This document shows positions 41,581 to 47,916 of a DNA stretch of 47,916 nucleotides, piece by piece. The notes beneath the pieces are model-generated. The model saw nothing but the letters and a program-made list of their open reading frames with translations, made no database searches and was not told the origin of the DNA. Source of the DNA: a virus; the IMG/VR virus record IMGVR_UViG_3300021090_000036, positions 1 through 47,916 of that record, one strand, 5' to 3'. The number at the start of each line of letters is the position of its first letter. Position 1 is the stretch's first letter. The position numbers and the translations under genes are program-made.

Positions 41581-41997
41581 ATGGCGAAAGAAGAAAAAAA
41601 ACCGCAACCGACAGATATAGAAACAGCCAACACAAAGATTGAAGAACTGCAGCAGGAGAATGAAACCCTGAAGCAGCGTGAAGAGGATAAGAACTTTGAG
41701 ATTGCTAATCTCACAGAAGATAATAAAATATTGAAGCAGGTGAATGAAGAGCTGACAAAAAAACTGGAAGCAATTGGTGATGTGAAAACTGTTGCACAGG
41801 CAGCTGAAAAAATTTCTGAGAACAAACCAGCAATCATACCGACAGAAAGTTTTGAAGTCAATGGCGTGAAATACAAGTTTATTTCACCGTCGTTCTCATT
41901 TGAAAAGAAAAAATTCAAATCATCGGATGCAATCTTAGATGCAGATCTGCTGGCCAGGCTGGTGGCAAGAGGTGTGGGATTTATTGTGCAGGCATAA
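41581..41997 (+). CDS. Coiled-coil structural protein
   Basis: The 138-residue protein has a long Glu/Lys coiled coil (TANTKIEELQQENETLKQRE, then EIANLTEDNKILKQVNEE) and a short beta domain at the C-terminus (FEVNGVKYKFISPSF). It sits between the capsid gene and neck genes, so a head-decoration or connector role is plausible. The family is not recognised. It is followed directly by a palindromic repeat. Confidence 0.65.
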   Translation: MAKEEKKPQPTDIETANTKIEELQQENETLKQREEDKNFEIANLTEDNKILKQVNEELTKKLEAIGDVKTVAQAAEKISENKPAIIPTESFEVNGVKYKFISPSFSFEKKKFKSSDAILDADLLARLVARGVGFIVQA

Positions 41998-41998
41998 A

Positions 41999-42026
41999 TG
42001 TAGAGACAAGGCATGCCTTGTCTACA
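41999..42026. repeat. GTAGAGACAAGGC-type dispersed palindrome
   Basis: The near-perfect palindrome has arms TGTAGAGACAAGGC and GCCTTGTCTACA, differing only by a GA insertion in one arm. It starts one base after the stop of the gene ending at 41997. The core resembles the AGAGAC...GTCTC repeats dispersed in many bacterial genomes. It could also fold as a 3' hairpin. Confidence 0.85.
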
Positions 42027-42062
42027 AAATAGTCATTAAATAAAAATTTAAAAATACCGATC

Positions 42063-42626
42063 ATGTCAACAGCCAGATATAAAAATTACAAGAGCAACAA
42101 TATCAAAAATGCTCAGCCAGGTTACGCACCCAATGCGTTTCTTACGCCAATCAGCTGGCTGGATACAGAAGCTGATGTGGTTGGTAATGCTGCCGCCGGC
42201 GACCGTGTAACTATCGATAGTAGTCACGTATGGACAACAGACCATGGCGCAATCCAGGTTTATTGTGTGCCTGGAACAAATGAAGGCGATGCCGATGTAG
42301 TTGGCGAAACCCTTGCAAAAAGATATGCCCACAAACCAAAATTGATAATTGCCGGCGATAGCGCTGAATTACTTGATATGGCCCTGGGCATTTTGAACGA
42401 ATCTTTCATCCTGCATTCTAAAGACAGCGAATGTAATGCATTGGGATATGTTCAACATGGCTGTGGTTGCGATCCATGTATTGTGAACACTGGATCCTTC
42501 AAAAGTGGAAAATTAAGTGATGGAAGAAAGCAATACGAATTTGAATTGCTGACCTATCACAAGTATTTCTATAATGGTATATTGACTGTGATCGATGATG
42601 CCGCTGATATATTAGCAACTGAGTAA
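42063..42626 (+). CDS. Hypothetical structural protein
   Basis: The 187-residue protein has an N-terminal region MSTARYKNYKSNNIKNAQPG and a Cys cluster (YVQHGCGCDPC, about residues 137-147) that could bind metal or form disulphides. The end is beta-rich (YHKYFYNGILTVIDDA). It lies between capsid and neck genes, so a head-completion or tail role is inferred. The family is not recognised. Confidence 0.65.
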   Translation: MSTARYKNYKSNNIKNAQPGYAPNAFLTPISWLDTEADVVGNAAAGDRVTIDSSHVWTTDHGAIQVYCVPGTNEGDADVVGETLAKRYAHKPKLIIAGDSAELLDMALGILNESFILHSKDSECNALGYVQHGCGCDPCIVNTGSFKSGKLSDGRKQYEFELLTYHKYFYNGILTVIDDAADILATE

Positions 42627-42656
42627 AACACATTTTTCATTTTTAAATAAACTGTC

Positions 42657-42875
42657 ATGAACGCAAACGTCACATTAAAAAGAGCAGAAGTTGCAGAAAA
42701 GTATGAATCACCAAGCGAAGCCGATGTAGTAGTACACTGCCAGGGCTATAGTGGCAAATTAAGCAACATCAATTTGTCCGGAGCAGAACACCTGGTGAAG
42801 TCGAAGAGCCCGCTATTGAAAGAAAGGGCCGCTCCAGCGAAAGAAAAATCAACCCCAGCAAATAAAAGCAATTGA
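42657..42875 (+). CDS. Small hypothetical protein
   Basis: The 72-residue protein has a beta-rich first half (EADVVVHCQGYSGKLSNINL) and a disordered Lys/Ala/Pro tail (KERAAPAKEKSTPANKSN). It is the last gene before a strong terminator. The family is not recognised. Confidence 0.6.
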   Translation: MNANVTLKRAEVAEKYESPSEADVVVHCQGYSGKLSNINLSGAEHLVKSKSPLLKERAAPAKEKSTPANKSN

Positions 42876-42913
42876 GCAGCGTCTTAATTCATCTTCCTAT
42901 TAAAACAACCGTC

Positions 42914-42945
42914 AAAGGTTCCGGGTTCTCCGGGACCTTTTTTTT
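42914..42945 (+). terminator. Intrinsic terminator after the capsid unit
   Basis: AAAGGT-T-CCGG (42914-42924) pairs with CCGG-G-ACCTTT (42930-42940) around GTTCT and is followed by an eight-T run ending 42945. It is one of the strongest terminators in the window. Confidence 0.85.
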
Positions 42946-42957
42946 ATGTCTCATAGA

Positions 42958-42969
42958 CTGTCCTTTCAT
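42958..42969 (+). promoter_or_regulatory. Orphan late promoter upstream element
   Basis: CTGTCCTTTCAT (42958-42969) is an exact copy of the late element, but nothing like TAnnTTTG exists 19 bp downstream (42987-42994 is GTGGCCCG). The TCA within it is the stop codon of the reverse gene 42966-43193. The element looks like the left half of a late promoter whose right half (ATAATTTG at 43921) was separated by an insertion. Confidence 0.55.
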
Positions 42970-43193
42970 TTGCGTGTTGCGAAAATGTGGCCCGCAACGG
43001 TTTCAATATCTGCTGCCATGTCTCGCAGGATTACTTTCAATCGTTCTAATTCTTGTTCTGTAAAATGATAGGCCGTTTGCACTTCGCTTAATTTGTTTTT
43101 GAAAGTGCCTCTTGGCATTCCCATTTTAGAAGCCAAATGAGATTTGTTGAGTGCATGCATGTCTATCAATTGGCTAACTGTTTGTTTTTTCAT
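42966..43193 (-). CDS. XRE-like HTH regulator
   Basis: The protein has 75 residues from the ATG at 43193. A helix-turn-helix occupies residues about 3-35 (QTVSQLIDMHALNKSHLASK, then MGMPRGTFKNKLSE), the small XRE type used in repressors and antitoxins. It is in reverse orientation in the late region. The upstream 43281-43781 gene may be its partner. It could be an antitoxin or a regulator of the cassette. The ORF can be extended to 43229 but the added residues are not supported. Confidence 0.55.
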   Translation of the reverse strand: MKKQTVSQLIDMHALNKSHLASKMGMPRGTFKNKLSEVQTAYHFTEQELERLKVILRDMAADIETVAGHIFATRK

Positions 43194-43280
43194 TTGCGAT
43201 CTTTCTTTCACCGCCAAACCCCGCACCATTTACGGTTGCGGGGCGACAGCCTGCATGAACTTTGCAGGTAAACACACAGG
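43194..43280. other. Two hairpins between the reverse genes
   Basis: CCCCGCA (43219-43225) pairs with TGCGGGG (43237-43243), and CCTGCA (43250-43255) with TGCAGG (43263-43268). On the minus strand these lie between the two cassette genes and could be RNA processing or attenuation elements. Neither has a U-tract on that strand. Confidence 0.5.
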
Positions 43281-43781
43281 TCATTCAACTTTTTTCAAGA
43301 ACACATTATGAGCAGAGCCTGTGACCCTGAATATTCCTTGCCATTCATAGACGTAATCTTTTTGGTTGCCATCCTCAATGAAGATTAAGTGGTGAGTGGT
43401 TGACTGACCGATTGCTTTTTCATTGCGTTCAACAACGTCTATAACCTCTATGTTCATTTCATTTTCATAACCGCTGGAAGTGCGGTAGGCAGCAATTATC
43501 TTTTTGCCGATCAATGATTTTGCGAGTTCGATAGTGAGCAGTTCGTCGCTGGTTTTTACTTCGGTTAATTCATTCCACACCTCAAGGAGTGATGATTGAA
43601 ATTTTGTCTCTCCAAAAAACCTGAATCCGCTAATATTTTCTTCATCAACTTCCGTTGCTTCAAATCCGTAAGGCTTCCCTTTGTGAAATCTGTAAATTGA
43701 AGGATTTTCTGAATCTAAATCGAAGTTCATTCCATAGTCGTTAGCTATTCCTTCTAACTGTGTTTTTGTAATCTGTTTCAT
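43281..43781 (-). CDS. Hypothetical cassette protein
   Basis: The protein has 166 residues from the ATG at 43781. A 21-codon N-terminal extension to 43844 would run through the promoter and is disfavoured. The protein is acidic and beta-rich (SGFRFFGETKFQSSLLEVWN, then IFIEDGNQKDYVYEWQGIF) with no signal peptide. I do not recognise it. It has its own promoter and sits against the direction of the late genes, the typical setting of a moron that acts in the lysogen. Confidence 0.6.
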   Translation of the reverse strand: MKQITKTQLEGIANDYGMNFDLDSENPSIYRFHKGKPYGFEATEVDEENISGFRFFGETKFQSSLLEVWNELTEVKTSDELLTIELAKSLIGKKIIAAYRTSSGYENEMNIEVIDVVERNEKAIGQSTTHHLIFIEDGNQKDYVYEWQGIFRVTGSAHNVFLKKVE

Positions 43782-43813
43782 TTTGCAAAGTTTTTGTTTG
43801 TGATTTAATACAG

Positions 43814-43845
43814 CTAAGATAAACCAATTTTGGTTTAAATCCAAA
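43814..43845 (-). promoter_or_regulatory. Promoter of the reverse cassette
   Basis: On the minus strand TTTG (43845-43842), a 20-bp spacer and TATCTTAG (43821-43814) fit the Bacteroidota consensus with one box mismatch. The transcript would start near 43808 and reach the ATG at 43781 after about 27 nt. Confidence 0.5.
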
Positions 43846-43932
43846 TAGATTTAACTAAAGTTATCCACATTAGGGAAAATACTACCTTTGGGTTAAAAAG
43901 CTATATAGTTACCGCGTAAAATAATTTGCAAT

Positions 43933-44325
43933 ATGCCTTTCAGACCAGGAGATATTGACGGCTTCAATAGTGATGTGGATGATTGGACCAGGGACACAAA
44001 GAGCCAGGTGGTGGATGAAATGAATTCCCTGGGCATTATTCATCGCCCGGGCAGCACAAGTCCCGTGCCGGCACAGCGGGCGTTAAAGACAGGGTTAAGA
44101 AAAAATGCCGGCATCACTAATAGGATCTCTTTTAAATTTCCTCGGCACCTGGTGTTTGTTCACAAAGGTGTGGGCCGTGGAACAACCATTGGCCAGGTGG
44201 GATCCACATCCAGGAAACCGGCGCCTTTCCTAAATCCTGTTATCGATCGCAACCTGGACAAGCTCACCGGCATTGTTGCCGATCATCACGGAACTCTTAT
44301 TGTTAACGCATTAATGATTAGGTAA
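43933..44325 (+). CDS. HK97 gp10-like neck/tail protein
   Basis: The 130-residue protein ends in the typical gp10 layout: a basic middle (RKNAGITNRISFKFPRHLVF) and RKPAPFLNPVIDRNLDKLT, the PFLxPxI stretch seen in HK97 gp10-family proteins that join head and tail. The ATG lies 5 nt after ATAATTTG (43921-43928), the late-gene offset, but no upstream element is found 19 bp away. It precedes the tape measure gene. Confidence 0.65.
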   Translation: MPFRPGDIDGFNSDVDDWTRDTKSQVVDEMNSLGIIHRPGSTSPVPAQRALKTGLRKNAGITNRISFKFPRHLVFVHKGVGRGTTIGQVGSTSRKPAPFLNPVIDRNLDKLTGIVADHHGTLIVNALMIR

Positions 44326-44344
44326 TATACAAAGCATTCAATTG

Positions 44345-44381
44345 CTGTCCTTTCATAGCCCCATACCGGGGGCTATTTTTA
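44345..44381 (+). promoter_or_regulatory. Late promoter P4
   Basis: CTGTCCTTTCAT (44345-44356), a 19-bp gap, then TATTTTTA (44374-44381). The ATG at 44386 follows 5 nt after the box, so the tape-measure mRNA should be leaderless. Confidence 0.75.
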
Positions 44382-44384
44382 TTT
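44357..44384 (+). terminator. Terminator nested within promoter P4
   Basis: AGCCCC (44357-44362) pairs with GGGGCT (44369-44374) around a 6-nt loop and is followed by ATTTTTATTT. The hairpin occupies the 19-bp promoter spacer and its T-tract is the -7 box of P4. Confidence 0.75.
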
Positions 44385-44385
44385 A

Positions 44386-47300
44386 ATGGCAAATACAGAT
44401 GTTAAACCAAAAGCAGTCAATATTTATATTGATGATGCTCCATTGATAGATGCTTACAACCGGCTGGTGAAAAAGCAGGATGAGTATAATAAAAAAATTG
44501 ATGAGAGCAGGAAGAAACAAAATCAGCTGACAGCTGATATACAAAAAACAAAGGATGCTGGTAAAAATTATGAGGGTTTGAGCAAGCAGCTTACAAAAGT
44601 GAACACGGATATTGGTAAGAATGAGAAAGCATTGAAGGGTGTGGTTGATCAGCAAAAAAATCTTGAGCAGCAAATTAATTCCAAAACAGGGCCATCGCTG
44701 AGGCAGATGCAAACATTTGTGCAGCGCTTGGAGAATGAGTATAAAAATTTGGGGCAGAATACTGACGAGGCGAAGAATAAGTTGGTGGAGCTGGGGGCTG
44801 CAAACAAAGTGCTTGATCAAATGAAGAATAAGCTGAATGAGGTGAAGAATGCTCAGAAGGCTACAAACGAGCAGGCCGGATTATTTGGTAAAATATTTTC
44901 GGGAGCGCTTGCAGCTAATCTTGTTGCAAGTGCAATAGGGAAAGTGAAAAGTCTTTTTAGTGATGTAATTGAGGAAGCAATTGACGCGGATAAAAAAATA
45001 ACACAATTCAGAAACACACTTGATACCGTTGGCCGCTCCGATGCTTTTGAAAGACTGACAAATGCTGCTGATGATATGCAGAAGAAATTTTCCTTCCTGG
45101 ATAACGATGACATTATACAGGTTTTCAGGAAACTAATTGATTATGGAAAACTTACTGAGGGGCAAATAAGATCCCTTACACCGGTGATCATTGATTTTGC
45201 CACAAAAACAGGTTTATCCCTTGAAGAAGCATCGAACCAAATTATCCAGGCGATTGGAGGTGGAAAAGTTGGCGGAGAGTTAAGAAGATTTGGAACAAAC
45301 CTGAAAGATGCAAAAGATGAAGGGGAAAGATTGAATATTGTAATGACGGATTTGAAGTCTAAGGTTGATGGCGCAGGCGATGCGTTTGCGAAATCAGCAT
45401 CAGGAGGTATCGCATCAGCCAAACAACAATTTAAAGATCTTAAAGAAGAAATTGGAACTGGGTTGCTTCCGGTGCTGAATGCATTATTAACGTTTTTAGT
45501 AAGATCGGCACAAGGCGCTAAGAAGTTAGGTGAAGATTTACTACAAGGATTTGTGGACCCTATCTTAGATAAATTTGCTGCTGGACGAGAAGCAATTTAT
45601 GCAAGAGAGGCTAAAAAACTACAAAAAATTAATGAGCAGATTGGCAGAGATATGGCTAAGGAATTTATTGGAGCTACTGATGAGGCGATTAATGATGAGA
45701 TTTCAAAAATTGCAGATGAAATTCCCACACTTGAAAAAGTAATTATCGCAAAGAAAAGAGCAATTGATGGTGGCTATGAAAATGAAAACGACCGAAAGGA
45801 ATTAAGACAAAGAACAGATCGTCAGCAGGCACTGCAAGCGGAGCTTAAAGAACTGCAATCGTTAATATCTAAAAACCCATTGGGCATTGATGTAGGTGGT
45901 TCAGGTAATTATGATGACCTATTAAGTAAAGCAGAAGCTTTCAATAAAAAACTCCGCGACCTGGTACAGCAAAGTGAAGACGCAAACCTTACAGCAAACC
46001 AAAAAGAGATTGCGGACGCAAGGCATAAGTATGAAGAGATACTTATAGAGTACCACAAGGTGGTAAAAGAATTAGGTAAGTCAGGAATTCCTATATTCCT
46101 TGAAATAAATGGAATAAAAAAGAAATTAACTGAAGCAGATATAACTAAGCTGGAAGAGAAAGAACTGCAGGGAATTTTATTGAAGCAGCAGCGGGAAACA
46201 AACGATAAGTTGGCAAGACAAGGAATTGAAGATGGGGAAAAAAGATATAAGGAAGCATTACAGGTATCAGATGCAATATTTGAGCAAGAAAAACAGGAAC
46301 GGTCAAAACAGTTAATAGCCGGTGAGATCAACGAAACACAATACCAAGCAGATATTGCTGCAATTGATGTTTTATCTCAGCAAAATCGTTTAGCAATTGC
46401 AAAAGTTTATTCTGGTTACAAAGTAACTATCCTTGAAAATGGAGTGGAGAAAGAAGTTGCCCTGGTGAAAACAGCGGATGAGGACCTGACAAAGTTTAAG
46501 AAAGAAATTTTAGACAAGCAGACAGCTGATCAGCTGGCGGCATTTAAAAAACGGGAAGAGAATATAAAATTATTTGATGCGCTGGAGAAACAAACGGCGC
46601 TCAGCCATGCACAGGCAAAAGTAACTACAGCAGAAAACCCTGCAGCATTGTTAAAGGCTCAGCAGGAACTGTTGAAAGTGCAGCATGAGCAGCAGACAAA
46701 AGATTTAGAAAAACGCCGTGAGGAATTGTTGAAAGCTGCCGGCGAAGACGGTGAGCTGCAGAAAAAAGCCAATGATGATATTAACCAGCAGATCGCTGAT
46801 GCTGATGCAATTTTTCAGCAACAGCAGGATGAGCTGAAGAGAAATCATCTCATCAAAGAGATCCAGCAGGAATTGGATTTTGCAAAGCAGGCGCTATCCA
46901 TTATCGAAACGTTTTTCCAAAGCAGGAATAATAAAGAGCAGGCTGCATTCAATAAAGAGATATCGCAGAACAACCAGCGCAAAGCTGCATACCAAAGGTT
47001 GCTGAATCAAAAGTTGATCAGTCAACAGGAATTCAATCGCAGGATCCATGAGCTGGATGCAGATCTGGATAAGAAAAAATCTGTATTAGCGAAAAAAGAA
47101 TTTGAGCGCAATAAAAAATTACAGATTGCGCAGGCGCTGATCAATGGTGCATTGGCAGTAACAAATATTTGGGCCACCACACCGAAGGCGGATTTTGGTG
47201 TTTCCACCTATATCATGCTCGCCTTATCCGGAATCGCAACGCTTGCAGCAGTATCTAAGATTGCAAAAACAGAATATGATGACTCCAGCGGCAGCAAGTT

Positions 47301-47814
47301 TGAAAAGGGCGGTATTGCAAAAGGCAGCAAGCATGCAGAAGGAGGAATAAACCTTGTGGATAGCAGATCTGGTAAAAAGGTGGGAGAAATGGAGGACCAG
47401 GAGCCATACATGATCCTCAGTGGTAAGACATATAAAAACAATAAGCGTGTAGTGGATCAGCTGCTATACAATAGCATGTACAAGGATGGTGCAAGGATAC
47501 AGCCAGTGTTTCTTACCCGGACATATAAGAGCTTTGATTACGAAGGAATCAATAAAACAATAACCAAGGTGCGATACTTTGAAAGTGGGGGCATCATCCA
47601 AACTAATGCATCCGCATCAACTGCATCCACGGAGGCACCACCGGCACAACCAACGGTTATTTCCGCACTAACTCCAGACCAGGAGTTATTATTGAGAACT
47701 TTATATGCCCGGCTAAATGAACCCATTGAGGCCGTAGTAGTGTATAGCAAGCTTCAAACCGCCGGCGACCGGTTAAATCAAATAAAGGCAGATTCTACTT
47801 TTAAAAACAACTAG
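44386..47814 (+). CDS. Tail tape measure protein
   Basis: The protein has 1142 residues. Long coiled-coil stretches (e.g. RLVKKQDEYNKKIDESRKKQ and KKLQKINEQIGRDMAKEFIG) flank a hydrophobic part at about 165-190 (LFGKIFSGALAANLVASAIG). A phage minor-tail-like region follows at about 220-345 (QIIQAIGGGKVGGELRRFG). A second hydrophobic segment is near 940-970. Tape measure proteins set tail length and enter the host at DNA ejection. The C-terminal GGIAKGSKHAEGGINL motif is typical of siphovirus tape measures. It is the largest gene of the capsid/tail unit and its promoter P4 is leaderless. Confidence 0.85.
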   Translation: MANTDVKPKAVNIYIDDAPLIDAYNRLVKKQDEYNKKIDESRKKQNQLTADIQKTKDAGKNYEGLSKQLTKVNTDIGKNEKALKGVVDQQKNLEQQINSKTGPSLRQMQTFVQRLENEYKNLGQNTDEAKNKLVELGAANKVLDQMKNKLNEVKNAQKATNEQAGLFGKIFSGALAANLVASAIGKVKSLFSDVIEEAIDADKKITQFRNTLDTVGRSDAFERLTNAADDMQKKFSFLDNDDIIQVFRKLIDYGKLTEGQIRSLTPVIIDFATKTGLSLEEASNQIIQAIGGGKVGGELRRFGTNLKDAKDEGERLNIVMTDLKSKVDGAGDAFAKSASGGIASAKQQFKDLKEEIGTGLLPVLNALLTFLVRSAQGAKKLGEDLLQGFVDPILDKFAAGREAIYAREAKKLQKINEQIGRDMAKEFIGATDEAINDEISKIADEIPTLEKVIIAKKRAIDGGYENENDRKELRQRTDRQQALQAELKELQSLISKNPLGIDVGGSGNYDDLLSKAEAFNKKLRDLVQQSEDANLTANQKEIADARHKYEEILIEYHKVVKELGKSGIPIFLEINGIKKKLTEADITKLEEKELQGILLKQQRETNDKLARQGIEDGEKRYKEALQVSDAIFEQEKQERSKQLIAGEINETQYQADIAAIDVLSQQNRLAIAKVYSGYKVTILENGVEKEVALVKTADEDLTKFKKEILDKQTADQLAAFKKREENIKLFDALEKQTALSHAQAKVTTAENPAALLKAQQELLKVQHEQQTKDLEKRREELLKAAGEDGELQKKANDDINQQIADADAIFQQQQDELKRNHLIKEIQQELDFAKQALSIIETFFQSRNNKEQAAFNKEISQNNQRKAAYQRLLNQKLISQQEFNRRIHELDADLDKKKSVLAKKEFERNKKLQIAQALINGALAVTNIWATTPKADFGVSTYIMLALSGIATLAAVSKIAKTEYDDSSGSKFEKGGIAKGSKHAEGGINLVDSRSGKKVGEMEDQEPYMILSGKTYKNNKRVVDQLLYNSMYKDGARIQPVFLTRTYKSFDYEGINKTITKVRYFESGGIIQTNASASTASTEAPPAQPTVISALTPDQELLLRTLYARLNEPIEAVVVYSKLQTAGDRLNQIKADSTFKNN

Positions 47815-47916
47815 ATTGTCCGCCACATATAGGAAATAAGAATCCAATTAATTTTTGTTACTTAAACGTAACAGCTGTCGGGGAAACTTTTTTCTCTCCA
47901 AAGGCATCCTTTTCAT
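47815..47916. other. End of window after the tape measure gene
   Basis: No gene is seen. TGTTAC (47856-47861) and GTAACA (47868-47873) form a dyad with a 6-nt centre, the same core as the array at 26546-26907. CATCCTTTTCAT (47905-47916) resembles the late promoter upstream element (8 of 12) and ends exactly at the window edge, so the -7 box, if any, lies outside. Confidence 0.45.

Overview
The window reads as most or all of a temperate tailed phage (siphovirus-like, or its prophage form) of a Bacteroidota host, probably of the Chitinophagaceae type. The host call rests on promoters of the TTTG-N19-TAnnTTTG kind, Bacteroidota-style signal peptides and lipoboxes, a DUF4468 protein, a type IX secretion (T9SS) C-terminal sorting domain, a DUF6089 barrel, and the CCCCTCTCC...GGAGAGGGG dispersed palindromes common in that phylum. 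No bacterial housekeeping gene is visible.

Layout. 106-11663 (+): a late operon with portal, head-tail connector-type proteins, two large tail proteins (one with three FN3 domains), small terminase and large terminase. 11664-12985 (-): an exported DUF4468 protein and a probable repressor. 13000-13060: a divergent lysogeny switch with three tandem 12-bp operators lying on the repressor promoter. 13077-26545 (+): early genes, with small unknowns, a palindromic repeat, an odd tRNA-Gly, a LuxR-type HTH protein, a stand-alone sigma region 4 protein, a primase/SF3 helicase, a 15-bp tandem-repeat gene, two duplicated HTH/HNH genes, a pol-beta-type nucleotidyltransferase fusion and a large serine recombinase. 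26546-26907: a dense TGTTACA site array. 27911-38311 (+): late operon 2, with tail fibre and several exported proteins, including a T9SS cargo and a DUF6089 outer-membrane barrel, then holin, candidate spanin and CHAP endolysin. 38436-47814 (+): capsid and tail, with an exported protein, S49 prohead protease, scaffold, major capsid protein, gp10-like neck protein and tape measure. This region is interrupted by a two-gene reverse-strand cassette at 42966-43781.

The strongest system-level signal is a shared late promoter: CTGTCCTTTCAY, whose TTTC sits exactly 19 bp upstream of a TAnnTTTG-like box, usually with the start codon 5-6 nt after the box, so the mRNAs should be almost leaderless. It precedes each late transcription unit (starts 148, 27953, 38519, 39169 and 44386). 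Two of these promoters overlap intrinsic terminators. The phage sigma-region-4 and HTH proteins are candidate activators. A second theme is envelope remodelling: about ten predicted exported proteins, one addressed to the host T9SS.

Limits: all family assignments are from reading the translations, without searches. Att sites were not found, and it is not known whether the window ends are natural.
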